64,000 nucleotides of DNA. Source: Opitutaceae bacterium. Lineage in GTDB: Bacteria; Verrucomicrobiota; Verrucomicrobiia; Opitutales; Opitutaceae. A program made the translations under genes and the position numbers. How positions within the stretch are numbered: the stretch's first letter is position 1; every line of letters begins with the position of its first letter. The DNA lies in contig JAIXWF010000013.1 of the NCBI GenBank assembly GCA_027482185.1, forward strand, positions 1,240,001-1,304,000, written 5' to 3'. The notes beneath the pieces were generated by a model. It saw only the letters and a program-made list of their open reading frames with translations. It did no database searches and was not told the DNA's origin. This document shows, one piece after another, positions 50,316 to 59,151 of this stretch.

Positions 50316-51848
50316 ATGGCCGGCAAAAAGAAACTTCCTCCCGGCCGCACCGACTCCCGCGTCGACGCCGAGCGCGTCAAGCAGGCCCTGCAGTCCGGCG
50401 TGGGCATGGTTCGCGGCCTCACGGCCCCGGTGCTCGCGCACGATCTCGAAATGTTCTCGCTCGGCTACCTGCGCCAGATGGCCATGCGCTGGTCGCTGAT
50501 CCGGGAGCGCGACGACACGATCAAAGCGGTCGCCGAGAAGCGCGAGCTCGATGCCGCGCTCCTCGAATGGGAGGTGCTGACGCTCGACGATTCGCCCGAG
50601 GCCGCGGCGCACCAGAGCGCGCTGGAGGACTTCTACAACGGCCTCGTGGCCACCCACGTTCTCGACCAGAACCAGCGCGGCGGAGTCTCTGGCCTGATCC
50701 GCCAAATGATGCGCTGCATGGGCGACAAGTACGCCGTGCACGAGATTGTCTGGCGCCCGGCGCCGACGGGACTCACGGCGGAATTTCGGTACTGCCCGCT
50801 GCAGTTCTTCGAGAACACGACGGGGCGGCTGCGCTTCCTCGCCCAGGACAACGTCTATCCGGGTGAAGAGTTGGAGGAGGGCGGCTGGATGGTGACGGTC
50901 GGCTCCGGCCTGATGGAGGCGACCAGCATCGCCTATCTGTTCAAGAACCTGCCGCTGAAGAGCTGGCTCACGTTCTGCGACAAGTACGGCCTGCCCGGCC
51001 TTCACGGGGAAACGACGGCCGCGCCCGGCTCCGAGGAATGGAACCGCTTCCGCGATGCGCTGGGCAGCTTCGCCCAGGACTGGGCGCTCCTGACGTCCGC
51101 GGGCGGGAAGATCAACCCAATCGAAATCAATGCATCGGGCACGTCCCCCCACAAAGACCTGGTGGACCGGATGGACCGGGCCATCTCGCGGCTGTGGCGC
51201 GGGGCGGATCTCGGCACCATGAGCCAGGACGGTGCGGCGGTAGGCTCGAACCCGCAGGAAAGCGAGACGGACATTCTCAGCGCGGCCGATGCCCTGGTCA
51301 TCACCGAGACGCTTCAGCATTACGTGGACGCGTTCGTCATCCGCTACCGCTTCGGCGTCGAGCCGAAGGCGTACTTCAAGCTGCAGCCGAAAACGAAGGT
51401 CAACCAGGAGCTCGAACTCAAGATCGACGAAGCCCTCGTGCGGTGGGGCGTGCCTCGCAGCAAGCGCGAGTTGCTGGCCCGCTACGGCCGTCCCGAAGCC
51501 GAGGCCGGCGAAGAACTCGCCAGCGAACCGCAACCGGCGCCGGTCAACCCGCTGGGCAACGAGCGCCGGGCGCAGCGGGCCGAGTTCGTGGCCCGCGCCA
51601 CGGCCGAGCTGGACGCCGCCCAGCGCGAGCTGTTGAGCCCGGTCCTCGTTCGTCTGGCCCGGATCGAACAGATCGCCGATCCGGTGGCGCAGCGGGCCGC
51701 CCTGGAGCAGTTCCAGGCCACGCTGCCGGCCACCGGCCGCGAGATCGTGCGCCGTGCTCCGGCCCTCGCCCCGGTTTTCGAGAAGATCATCGGCCCGGCC
51801 CTGGCCGACGGCTTTGCCGCGGCTGCGGCCAAACCCTCCAAATCATGA
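50316..51848 (+). CDS. Portal protein (DUF935, Mu gp29 type)
   Basis: 510 codons. The sequence DLEMFSLGYLRQMAMRWSLIRERDDTIKAVAEKRELDAALLEWEV opens like Mu gp29 relatives, and YAVHEIVWRP, GLPGLHGETTAAPGSEE and ISRLWRGADLGTMSQDG are blocks of the DUF935 portal family. The portal forms the DNA channel at one head vertex. Two bases after the terminase; ATGA overlap with the protease gene. Confidence 0.85.
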   Translation: MAGKKKLPPGRTDSRVDAERVKQALQSGVGMVRGLTAPVLAHDLEMFSLGYLRQMAMRWSLIRERDDTIKAVAEKRELDAALLEWEVLTLDDSPEAAAHQSALEDFYNGLVATHVLDQNQRGGVSGLIRQMMRCMGDKYAVHEIVWRPAPTGLTAEFRYCPLQFFENTTGRLRFLAQDNVYPGEELEEGGWMVTVGSGLMEATSIAYLFKNLPLKSWLTFCDKYGLPGLHGETTAAPGSEEWNRFRDALGSFAQDWALLTSAGGKINPIEINASGTSPHKDLVDRMDRAISRLWRGADLGTMSQDGAAVGSNPQESETDILSAADALVITETLQHYVDAFVIRYRFGVEPKAYFKLQPKTKVNQELELKIDEALVRWGVPRSKRELLARYGRPEAEAGEELASEPQPAPVNPLGNERRAQRAEFVARATAELDAAQRELLSPVLVRLARIEQIADPVAQRAALEQFQATLPATGREIVRRAPALAPVFEKIIGPALADGFAAAAAKPSKS

Positions 51849-53071
51849 AATTCGTCCCCCGTTTCCTTTCGTTTTTAGGCCGGACCCCCGCTCCTGATGC
51901 GGCCGGCCGGACTTTCCGGCCTGTTTTGCGCCGTGCAAGGGCCGTGCAAGGCCTTGGTTGCCGGCTTGCCGGCGGGCTTCACCCCCTCGCCAACGAGGCG
52001 GCCGGGATTCCGATGACCGGTCTCAGCAACGAAATCGATGCGGCGACCGGCGACGGCTGGGCGCGCATCCCGTACGGCGAATGGCCGCACGCCGAGGGGC
52101 TGCAGCGTTTCGGCCGGGAAGAGGCAGATGCGATGGTCGGCTACTTCAAGAGCACCTGGAACCGCATCAAGCGGGCCGTGGTGGGCATGCCGATCTTCCG
52201 CGGGCATCCCGATCTTGCCGCCGTCGCGAACGAGTACCCCGACAAGGCGGTCTACGGCACCATCGCCGACTTGGAAGCCCGCGATGACGGACTGTACCTG
52301 CGGCCGATTCTATCCGAAGCGGGCGCCGCCCTGGTGAACGAGAAGGGGCTCAAGTTTTTCTCGCCTCATTGGCTGGCCCGAAAACTCGAGCCCAAGAACG
52401 GCCGGCCCGTCTTCGCGCCCGCCTTCCTCGTGAGCATCGGCCTGACCGACCGCCCCAACATTTCCGGGACCTCTCTCGTCAACGACCAAACGAAATCCGC
52501 ATCCACCATGCCTACCTGGCTCCTCGCTCTCCTCGGCCTCGCGAATGAAGCGACCGAGGCCCAAGTCAAAACGAAGGTCACCGACCTTCTCGCGCGCCCG
52601 GAAACGACCGCGCTCGCCAACGAAACCACCGCCCGCAACGCGGCCGAGTCCAAGGCAACCGAGCTGGCCGGCAAGCTCACCGCTGCCGAAACCGCGCTCG
52701 CCAACGAACGCACCGCCCTGGTCAACGCCCGGAAGGCGCACGCCGAGACGCTGGTCGCCGGCGCCGTGCGCGATGGCCGTATCACCGAGGCCTCCCGCGC
52801 CGTCTGGCTCGGCCGCCTGGAGCGCGACTTCGCCGCGGAGTCGACCGCCCTCGCCAACGAGCGCGTCGGTGGCGCGGTGAAGACTGCGCCCCGCACGGCC
52901 GACCTCGGCAACCGCAAGGCGGCCAGCCCGGCGAGCGACCGCTTCGTCGCGCTCGTCAACGAGCGCACCGCCAAGGGCGAATCGTGGGAATCCGCGTGGG
53001 CGGCCGTGAAGGCCTCCAAAGAAGGCAAGGCGCTGTTCGAGCAGATGAACGCTCCGGCCGCGACCGCCTGA
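51845..53071 (+). CDS. Phage prohead protease/scaffold (Mu gpI type)
   Basis: 408 codons. VGMPIFRGHPDLAAVANEYPDKAVYGTIADLEARDDGLYLRPILSEAG and FFSPHWLARK follow the Mu I protease pattern. The second half is a long alanine/glutamate-rich helix that serves as the scaffold in Mu (gpZ is made from an internal start; an ATG at 52508, MPTWLLALLGL, is a plausible one here). The N-terminal 60 residues carry an arginine-rich stretch that contains the 17-base repeat. Confidence 0.8.
   Translation: MKFVPRFLSFLGRTPAPDAAGRTFRPVLRRARAVQGLGCRLAGGLHPLANEAAGIPMTGLSNEIDAATGDGWARIPYGEWPHAEGLQRFGREEADAMVGYFKSTWNRIKRAVVGMPIFRGHPDLAAVANEYPDKAVYGTIADLEARDDGLYLRPILSEAGAALVNEKGLKFFSPHWLARKLEPKNGRPVFAPAFLVSIGLTDRPNISGTSLVNDQTKSASTMPTWLLALLGLANEATEAQVKTKVTDLLARPETTALANETTARNAAESKATELAGKLTAAETALANERTALVNARKAHAETLVAGAVRDGRITEASRAVWLGRLERDFAAESTALANERVGGAVKTAPRTADLGNRKAASPASDRFVALVNERTAKGESWESAWAAVKASKEGKALFEQMNAPAATA
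51928..51944 (+). repeat. 17-base repeat, copy 2
   Basis: Identical to 32414-32430, inside the protease coding sequence, and followed at once by a second GTGCAAGGCC (51943-51952). Confidence 0.6.
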
Positions 53072-53138
53072 CGCCGTCCGGCCGTCCCGACTTTTTCCGA
53101 CCCGTCACCATTCAGCACCCATCATCCAGTCCCAAATC

Positions 53139-53648
53139 ATGAACCTGTTCTTCCTCATCGTTTCGCTTCTCACCGTCGGCATCGCCTGCACTCTCTACGC
53201 GGCGTGGCTCGATTCCCGCCCGCGCGGCGGCAAATTGGTCGCCCTAGGCAACGTGGGCGAGGGCTTCCAGCCCGCGGTCAAAACGTACCTGACCGACGCC
53301 GCTTTCGCCTCGCGCAACCTGTGCGTGAAGATCGGCTCCGCCGCGGACCACGTCGCGCTGTGCGGCGTCGGCGATATCCCGCTTGGCCTGGCGCTCGACG
53401 AGGCCTCCGCGGCCGAGGGCGATGTCGCGGTCGCGCGGTTCGGCCTGCACCGGGACGGCGCCCTCGGTGTGGCCAGCGGTGCCATCGCCGCCGGCGACTA
53501 TCTGGTGCCGGGTGCCAACGGCACGCTGCGCACGCTCCCGGTCGCCGCGGGTACCTACCACATCGTCGGCCGCGCCGAGAAGGCCGCCGCCAACACGGAC
53601 CCCGTGGAGTTCATCCCGTGCTTCCCGATCCAGCGGATCGTCACCTGA
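53139..53648 (+). CDS. Capsid decoration-like protein (DUF2190 type) with N-terminal membrane helix
   Basis: 169 codons. Residues from about 35 (LGNVGEGFQPAVKTYLTDAAFASRNLCVKIG, IPLGLALDEASAAEGDVAVARFGLH, GDYLVPGANGTLRTL) follow the DUF2190/decoration pattern. The first 23 residues, however, are a membrane helix or uncleaved signal (NLFFLIVSLLTVGIACTLYAAW), unusual for a capsid protein. Sixty-seven bases after the protease. Confidence 0.7.
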   Translation: MNLFFLIVSLLTVGIACTLYAAWLDSRPRGGKLVALGNVGEGFQPAVKTYLTDAAFASRNLCVKIGSAADHVALCGVGDIPLGLALDEASAAEGDVAVARFGLHRDGALGVASGAIAAGDYLVPGANGTLRTLPVAAGTYHIVGRAEKAAANTDPVEFIPCFPIQRIVT

Positions 53649-53712
53649 GCCGGATCTGACCGGCCCGACTTCAACCACGCCTCGCAACTCCGATTCGAAA
53701 TCCAAGTCAGCT

Positions 53713-54705
53713 ATGTCCCTGAAAAACATCCCGCTCCTCAGCCTCGGCAACGAAGCGCCCGTCGTGCGCGATTCCGCCGACCTCTCGCCCGGCACCGTCG
53801 CGCTCGCCAACGAAACGCGCTTCAACGCGGCCAACTACTCCGAGTCGCTGACGCAGTTCAGCGGCGGTTACCGCGACCCCGAGAACCTCCTCGCCGCCGT
53901 CGACTACATCGCGCCGCCGATCCCGGTCGGCCGCCGCTTCGATTGGAAGAAGGCGGACAAGTCGAACCACTTCCTCACCGAGGTGGACGACGAGCGCGCC
54001 ATCGGCGCCGGCTTCAAGCGCGTCGAGTACGCCGGCTCCGAGCAGACCTCCAAGACCAAGAACCGCGGTCTCACCTACATCCTCGATCTCGACGAGGACG
54101 GCGGCGCCGTCACCGAAGAGAGCATCGTCGCGATGCTGCAGCAGCGCATCATCCGGAACAAGTACCGGCGCGCCATGACGGCGCTCGCCGGCATCGCCGC
54201 CGGCAATGCTGCGGTCTTCAGCGCCGCCACCCAGCCGGACGAGCTGATCAAGGCGGAGCTTGCGACGGCGCAGCTCGACAGCGGCGTGTTCCCGAACCGC
54301 GGCCTGATCGGTCTCGCCGCCTGGAACCTGCGCAGCGCGGCCTACGCGGCCTCGGACAAGGCCGGTGCGTTCGCGGGTCTCTCCAAGAAGGCAGCCGAAG
54401 TCGCGGGCGACCTCATGCTCGACGATCTGCGCGTCGACAAGGCGCTCTACCAGTCTTCCGGCAACGCGAAGACGCGTATCGTCGGCAGCAACTTCTTCGG
54501 CTTCCTCGCCCGCGACGGCCTGACCAAGGACGACCCGTCGCACCTGAAGCAGTTCTACACGCCTGCCGCGGGCGGCCGCTTCCGCGTCTTCCGGAAGGCC
54601 ACGGGGCCGGCCGACAAGTTCGTCGAGATCACGGTCGAACACTACGAGCAGATCATCGGCACCGGCACGCTCGGCATGGCGCGCCTGAACATCACGGCCG
54701 CCTGA
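53713..54705 (+). CDS. Major capsid protein
   Basis: 330 codons. Place and composition fit the HK97-fold capsid proteins of Mu-like phages: an N-terminal arm, then YILDLDEDGGAVTEESIVAMLQQRI (E-loop area) and KTRIVGSNFFGFLARDG, VEITVEHYEQIIGTGTLGMARLNI at the end. A strong terminator follows it, which would make it the most abundant late transcript. Confidence 0.75.
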   Translation: MSLKNIPLLSLGNEAPVVRDSADLSPGTVALANETRFNAANYSESLTQFSGGYRDPENLLAAVDYIAPPIPVGRRFDWKKADKSNHFLTEVDDERAIGAGFKRVEYAGSEQTSKTKNRGLTYILDLDEDGGAVTEESIVAMLQQRIIRNKYRRAMTALAGIAAGNAAVFSAATQPDELIKAELATAQLDSGVFPNRGLIGLAAWNLRSAAYAASDKAGAFAGLSKKAAEVAGDLMLDDLRVDKALYQSSGNAKTRIVGSNFFGFLARDGLTKDDPSHLKQFYTPAAGGRFRVFRKATGPADKFVEITVEHYEQIIGTGTLGMARLNITAA

Positions 54706-54726
54706 CCAACCTGAGGCCTTTTCGAG

Positions 54727-54752
54727 CTCCGGCTTCGGCCGGGGCTTTTTAA
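54727..54752 (+). terminator. Rho-independent terminator after the major capsid gene
   Basis: AGCTCCGGC, loop TTCG, GCCGGGGCT form a 9-bp stem (one G-T pair) with a stable UUCG tetraloop, followed by TTTT and then an A stretch. It lies 22 bases after the capsid stop and 26 before the next gene. Confidence 0.8.
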
Positions 54753-54777
54753 AGCCCTCCCGCGAACTACCACCACC

Positions 54778-55236
54778 ATGCCTTGGATCTCAATCGCCCT
54801 TCTGGATCTCCAGGACGCCCGCGTCGCCGAGCTGGTCGACAATCTGCGCGAAGAGGCGCTGGGCGACGGTCAGACCGATCCGATGCCGCGCCTCATCCAG
54901 ACGGTGGTGGATGAAGTCCGCCGCTGCATCGCCTACTGCAGCAGCACCCCGCTTGACGCCGATCCGGCCACGATCCCTGCGGGCATGAAGGAGCTCGTGG
55001 TGCAGAAGGTTGCCCGGCTAATGAAGGCGCGGCTCCTGCAGCCGCTTTCGGACGACGAGAAGGACGCCGAGAAATTGTACCAACGCCGGCTGGAGCAGCT
55101 GACCCGCTGCGAGTGGCCGGTCGATGCGCCGACGACGCCGGTCGACGTTTCGCCGGTCGCCGCCTCCACGGGAGCCGAGTTGGCCGGCACCCCGGCCGCC
55201 CGCGCCGCAACACGCGAGTCGCTTTCCGCCCTCTGA
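54778..55236 (+). CDS. Head-tail connector-like protein (DUF1320/Mu gp36 type)
   Basis: 152 codons. ARVAELVDNLREEALGDGQTDPMPRLIQTVVDEVRRCIAYC and ATIPAGMKELVVQKVARLMKARLLQPLSDDEKD are helical blocks matching gp36/DUF1320-like adaptors that follow the capsid gene in Mu relatives. The C-terminal 40 residues are low-complexity. Confidence 0.65.
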   Translation: MPWISIALLDLQDARVAELVDNLREEALGDGQTDPMPRLIQTVVDEVRRCIAYCSSTPLDADPATIPAGMKELVVQKVARLMKARLLQPLSDDEKDAEKLYQRRLEQLTRCEWPVDAPTTPVDVSPVAASTGAELAGTPAARAATRESLSAL

Positions 55237-55238
55237 GC

Positions 55239-55589
55239 ATGGCCGAACGTTTCACAGTCTATCGCGGCGCCAACGAGCTCCTCGTGCGGAATCTCTTCCA
55301 GGCCGACGGGGTCACGGCGCTGCCGACCGCGTCCCTGGTCGTCTGCGAATGCGAGCTGGTGCAGGCCGGGAAGGTTGTTCGCACGTTCGTGCGCGGCACG
55401 CACCCGGAACTGCGGGCGAGTGTTTCCGGCACGGCTCTTGAACTCGAGTTGACGAGCGCCGTCACAGCGGCGCTGAAGCCCGGTCCGCTCACCGAACGCT
55501 ATCGGCTCGGCGTCGCCGGGGCCGCCTACACCGCCGAGCCGGCGAAGAACCTCAAGAAGGTCGTGGTCGACCAGGTGGTGCTTGTATGA
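55239..55589 (+). CDS. Hypothetical late protein
   Basis: 116 codons, beta-rich (ERFTVYRGANELLVRNLFQADG, VCECELVQAGKVVRTFVRGTHP). Resembles small head-completion or neck proteins in place and size, but no family is recognised. ATGA overlap with the next gene. Confidence 0.6.
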   Translation: MAERFTVYRGANELLVRNLFQADGVTALPTASLVVCECELVQAGKVVRTFVRGTHPELRASVSGTALELELTSAVTAALKPGPLTERYRLGVAGAAYTAEPAKNLKKVVVDQVVLV

Positions 55590-55780
55590 ACCCGATGCCG
55601 CTCGTCTTTCCCGCGCCCGCGGCGTCGGCGGCGCTGCGGTTCCCTGCGGCTCCGGCCGCGGTGGCGCTGCGGTTTCCCGGCCCGCTGCCGGCGGTTGGAA
55701 TCACGGTGCCCGTCGTCGCGGGGCCGGTGCTCGGCGACTTCTCGCCGGTGGATTTTGCCCCGGAGGATTTTTCGACATGA
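55586..55780 (+). CDS. Proline/alanine-rich small late protein
   Basis: 64 codons. Three short repeats of the type AALRFPA/VALRFPG are followed by PVLGDFSPVDFAPEDFS. Low complexity and no family; ATGA overlaps at both ends support translation. Confidence 0.5.
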   Translation: MNPMPLVFPAPAASAALRFPAAPAAVALRFPGPLPAVGITVPVVAGPVLGDFSPVDFAPEDFST

Positions 55781-57357
55781 GCAGATTTCTCTTCGCTTTC
55801 CTTGCGCTCGTCGCGGCCCTGCATGGGCAAACTTCCAAGACGCGCGTCGACCTCTACGCGCAGATCGGCGCGCAGCTCGCGAGCGGACAGCAGATCACTG
55901 CGGCGCAGCTCCGCACCGTGCTGCAGGACGTCGTGGCCTCGGCGCAGAACATCCAGACGGACGGCACGGCCGCAACCGTCACGGCGCTCAACGCCCACGC
56001 CGCCGCGACCAACAATCCGCACGCCGTCACGAAGGCCCAGATCGGCCTCGGCAACGCCGACAACACGAGCGACGCCGAGAAGCCGATCTCGACGGCGACG
56101 GCGGCGGCCCTCGCGGGCAAAGCGGCTGCGGTGCACGGTCACAGTATCGCGGATACGACCGGCCTGCAGGCGGCGCTCGATGCCAAAGCCGCCGCGGCGC
56201 ATGGCCACGCGATTGCCGATGTTTCCGGGCTCCAGACCGCCCTCGATGGCAAGAGCGCAACGTCGCACTCGCACGCTGGCGCGACCACGAGCGTTGCCGG
56301 ATTCCTGAGTGCGGCCGACAAGACCAAGCTCGACGGAATCGCGTCCGGGGCGACCGCGAACAGCAGCGACGCGCAGTTGCGCGACCGTGCGACGCACACC
56401 GGCGCGCAGGCGATCTCCACCGTCTCCGGCCTCCAGGCTGCGCTTGATGCCAAGGCATCGACCGCGTCACTCGCGGCCGTCGCTACATCGGGCGCCTATT
56501 CGGATCTCAGCGGCCGACCGACCCTGGGCACGGCCGCTCCGCTTAATGTCGCCGCGGCAGGCGATGCGGCCGCGGGTGAGGTAGTCCGCGGGAATGACAC
56601 GCGGCTCACGAACTCCCGCACGCCGACCACGCACACTCACGCGGCGGCTGACATCGCCGATTCCACCACGGTGGGCCGCGCAGTCATCACGGCATCAACC
56701 CAGGCCGCGGCCCGCACTGCCATTGCCGCCGGAACTTCCAATTTCGACGGTGCGTACGGATCGCTCTCAGGCTTGCCATCGACGTTTACTCCGAGCGCGC
56801 ATACCCACACCGCGAGCGAGGTCACGGACTACGCCGCCGCCGCCCGCGCCCAGGTGGAGTCTATGCTTGTCGCGGGAAGCAACGTAACGCTGACCCCGAG
56901 CGGCACCGGCGCATTGCGTCAAATCACGGTCGCTGCATCGGGTGGCGGTGGTGGGACCGGCGTCCTAGTCGTGAGCCCCGGCTTCCTGAACGGCACCAAT
57001 TTCGGAAACAACGCGTTGATCGGCGGCTCGACCGGCTACGGCTACGGTTCTCGAGTTGACCTGACCAATTTCACGGAATGCCGCCTCGTCGTGATGCGAG
57101 CTACCGGCACGGCTACCACAGGCAGCAAGCTCGTGCTGCGCTACAACACTACGTTCTCCACGAGCGCCGGTTCGTATTCGGACATCGGCACGTCTGAAGT
57201 CAGCGTCGCCATCGATGTGTCTCCGGGCGCCCTCGCGTCGGGTTGGGTGTCGCTCGCATCAGGCGCCAAGGCCGACGTCGTGGTAATGCCCATCGCGGTC
57301 GGCGGCAACGCGGTCGATGACCCCGCGCTCGGCGCAACCTACTTCCAGTTCCGCTGA
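55777..57357 (+). CDS. Repeat-rich tail fibre-like protein with signal peptide-like N-terminus
   Basis: 526 codons. After a signal peptide-like start (SRFLFAFLALVAALHGQ) come repeats of the tail-fibre type H-G-H-x-I-A-D-x-x-G-L-Q-x-A-L-D-x-K (about residues 115-155 and 215-235) and THTHAAADIAD, as in many trimeric phage fibres. The C-terminal 130 residues form a beta-rich probable tip (GTNFGNNALIGGSTGYGYGS). A secretion-type signal on a fibre protein is odd. It lies in the head gene block. Confidence 0.7.
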   Translation: MSRFLFAFLALVAALHGQTSKTRVDLYAQIGAQLASGQQITAAQLRTVLQDVVASAQNIQTDGTAATVTALNAHAAATNNPHAVTKAQIGLGNADNTSDAEKPISTATAAALAGKAAAVHGHSIADTTGLQAALDAKAAAAHGHAIADVSGLQTALDGKSATSHSHAGATTSVAGFLSAADKTKLDGIASGATANSSDAQLRDRATHTGAQAISTVSGLQAALDAKASTASLAAVATSGAYSDLSGRPTLGTAAPLNVAAAGDAAAGEVVRGNDTRLTNSRTPTTHTHAAADIADSTTVGRAVITASTQAAARTAIAAGTSNFDGAYGSLSGLPSTFTPSAHTHTASEVTDYAAAARAQVESMLVAGSNVTLTPSGTGALRQITVAASGGGGGTGVLVVSPGFLNGTNFGNNALIGGSTGYGYGSRVDLTNFTECRLVVMRATGTATTGSKLVLRYNTTFSTSAGSYSDIGTSEVSVAIDVSPGALASGWVSLASGAKADVVVMPIAVGGNAVDDPALGATYFQFR

Positions 57358-57366
57358 CATCATTCC

Positions 57367-57849
57367 ATGAAAACGCTGATCGCATTTCTCTTGGTTCTCG
57401 CGGCTGCTATCGCATCTGCCGAGGAGTCGTATTGGGTCAAAAAGAAGCCCAGCAGCGACACGCTCACTGTTCGGCGAGTCAGCATCGCAAACGAGCCTGA
57501 TCCCCAAAACTGGGAGCGGATGACCGTAGCCCAGATCGCGGCCTACGAGGCCGCCGAAAAGGCGGCAGGTTGGGTCCCGGTCCATACCGTGGAGGCGTTG
57601 CCGGTGCCGACGTCGGTCTCGCGCCGCGCGCTGCTGATCGCGCTTTTCCGCGCAACCGGCAAGAAGGAGGCGGACGTTTTGGCGTTCATCTCCCAGCTGC
57701 CTACCGAGGCCGCGCGCTACGAGGCCTCCATCGAGTTTCAGGCTGCGACCTTCGAGCGCACGCACCCGCTCGTCGCCGCCCTCGCTCAGGCCTTCGCCCT
57801 CACGTCCGCTCAGGTCGACGATATCTTCCGCGCCGCGGCGAACCTGTAA
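57367..57849 (+). CDS. Exported late protein of unknown function
   Basis: 160 codons. A signal peptide (KTLIAFLLVLAAAIASAEES) precedes a helical part with AYEAAEKAAGWVPVHTVEALPVP, FRATGKKEADVLAFISQLPTEAARYEAS. No family recognised. It follows the fibre-like gene by 9 bases and may assist it, since fibre genes are often paired with a small chaperone. Confidence 0.6.
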   Translation: MKTLIAFLLVLAAAIASAEESYWVKKKPSSDTLTVRRVSIANEPDPQNWERMTVAQIAAYEAAEKAAGWVPVHTVEALPVPTSVSRRALLIALFRATGKKEADVLAFISQLPTEAARYEASIEFQAATFERTHPLVAALAQAFALTSAQVDDIFRAAANL

Positions 57850-57850
57850 C

Positions 57851-58012
57851 ATGCCCGCGTCCTCCAAACCCGTCGCGGCCTCGCGCACGTCGACCTTCAA
57901 GTACAAGCCGCAGTTCGGCGTCATCGTCGTTTGCAAGGACGAGCGCGACCAGGCGCGCGTCTACAACCAGCTCCGGCGCGGCCCGCGCAAGGTGAAGGTG
58001 GTCACCGTATGA
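57851..58012 (+). CDS. 53-residue conserved-looking protein before the ABC-acetyltransferase gene
   Basis: 53 codons from ATG, one base after the previous stop; its TGA overlaps the next ATG as ATGA. The product is basic, with the segment YKPQFGVIVVCKDERDQARVYNQL and the end RKVKVVTV, forming a plausible beta-alpha-beta unit. I recall small proteins of this type adjoining ABC/GNAT genes in other phages, but I cannot confirm it here. It is likely part of the cassette that follows. Confidence 0.6.
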   Translation: MPASSKPVAASRTSTFKYKPQFGVIVVCKDERDQARVYNQLRRGPRKVKVVTV

Positions 58013-59151
58013 AGATCTCCGTCGCGCATTCCTGCCGGGATTTCGACAGCTACCGCGCTGCCCGTGTGAAGTCCCTGTTCAACGTCGAGAGCGGCTGTGA
58101 ATTCCGCCGCGAGTTCGACCTGCCGTTCACCGCGGACTGGAAGCTCGGGGTCATCGTCGGGCCGTCCGGATCTGGAAAGACGTCGTGCGGCGCGCGGATC
58201 TTCGAAGGCGTGCCGATCCACGATCTCCGGGCCGATTGGCCGGAGCGCAAACCGATCATCGACGCCATCGCGCCTGCCGGCTCGTTCGATGCCGCCACGG
58301 CCGCGCTCTCCGCCGTCGGCCTTGGCGACGTGCCGGCGTGGCTGCGGCCGTTCCATGTCCTCTCGAATGGTGAACAATTCCGCGCCGGACTCGCGCGGGT
58401 GCTGTGCGACGCGCCGGCCCGTGTCGTCATCGACGAGTTCACGAGCGTCGTCGACCGGCAGATTGCCAAGATCGGCGCCCACGCTTTCGCCAAGGCGTGG
58501 CGACGAACCTACAAGCAGCAGGCGGTGCTGCTATCGTGTCACTACGACATCCTGGAGTGGATCGAACCGGACTGGGTGCTCGACACCGCGACCGGCCGTT
58601 TCACGGAAAGGGGTCTTTGGCGACGCCCGCGCTTCGAGCTCTCGGTACATCAAACCGATTGGCGATTTTGGCCCATGTTTGAGCCGCATCACTATCTGAA
58701 GCTCCCGCGGATGATCGCGGCCTCCTGCTACGTCGGCACTGTCGACGGGGAGCCGGTGTGCCATGTCGCCGTGTCGCCGAAATTCCAGACCGGCCACATG
58801 CGGGCCTGCCGCCTGGTCGTCATGCCCGAGTGGCAGGGCGCCGGGGTCGGCACGCGGTTCCTCGACGCGGTGTGCGAGCACCAGCTGAAGGGCGGCAACC
58901 GCTGGGGCCGGAAATGCATGACCCTTTTCCACACGTCTCACCCCGGCTTGGCGGCGGCTCTGCGGCGCTCGCCGCGTTGGGTTCAGACCTCGGCTGTGCT
59001 CTTCGGCGGGAACAAGCTGAAGAGCGCGCAGAGCATCGAAGCGGCGCGCCTCCGCGACGGCCGCAAGGGCGTCGGCACCGGCTACGGCGGCCACTTCCGC
59101 GCCGTGCAAGGGTTCAAGTACATCGGCGCTGCGGAGGGCATGCAGAACTGA
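58009..59151 (+). CDS. ABC-type ATPase fused to GNAT acetyltransferase
   Basis: 380 codons. The N-terminal half is an ABC ATPase: Walker A GPSGSGKT (51-58), signature LSNGEQ (118-123), Walker B VVIDEF (139-144) and H-loop H178. No membrane partner exists, so it is not a transporter. The second half (about 225-380) is a GNAT domain with VVMPEWQGAGVGTRFL as acetyl-CoA loop. Such fusions have been linked to DNA modification of the Mom type, since Mu Mom itself has the acyltransferase fold. Coupled to the 53-aa gene by ATGA and to the formyltransferase by TGATG. Confidence 0.85.
   Translation: MKISVAHSCRDFDSYRAARVKSLFNVESGCEFRREFDLPFTADWKLGVIVGPSGSGKTSCGARIFEGVPIHDLRADWPERKPIIDAIAPAGSFDAATAALSAVGLGDVPAWLRPFHVLSNGEQFRAGLARVLCDAPARVVIDEFTSVVDRQIAKIGAHAFAKAWRRTYKQQAVLLSCHYDILEWIEPDWVLDTATGRFTERGLWRRPRFELSVHQTDWRFWPMFEPHHYLKLPRMIAASCYVGTVDGEPVCHVAVSPKFQTGHMRACRLVVMPEWQGAGVGTRFLDAVCEHQLKGGNRWGRKCMTLFHTSHPGLAAALRRSPRWVQTSAVLFGGNKLKSAQSIEAARLRDGRKGVGTGYGGHFRAVQGFKYIGAAEGMQN
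59099..59112 (+). repeat. Partial copy of the 17-base repeat
   Basis: GCGCCGTGCAAGGG matches the first 14 bases of the repeat at 32414 and 51928. It lies near the end of the ABC/acetyltransferase gene. Confidence 0.5.

Noticed and set aside
58009-59151. The ABC ATPase as a transporter component
   Set aside because: There is no permease or membrane domain and the ATPase is fused to an acetyltransferase inside a phage late operon.
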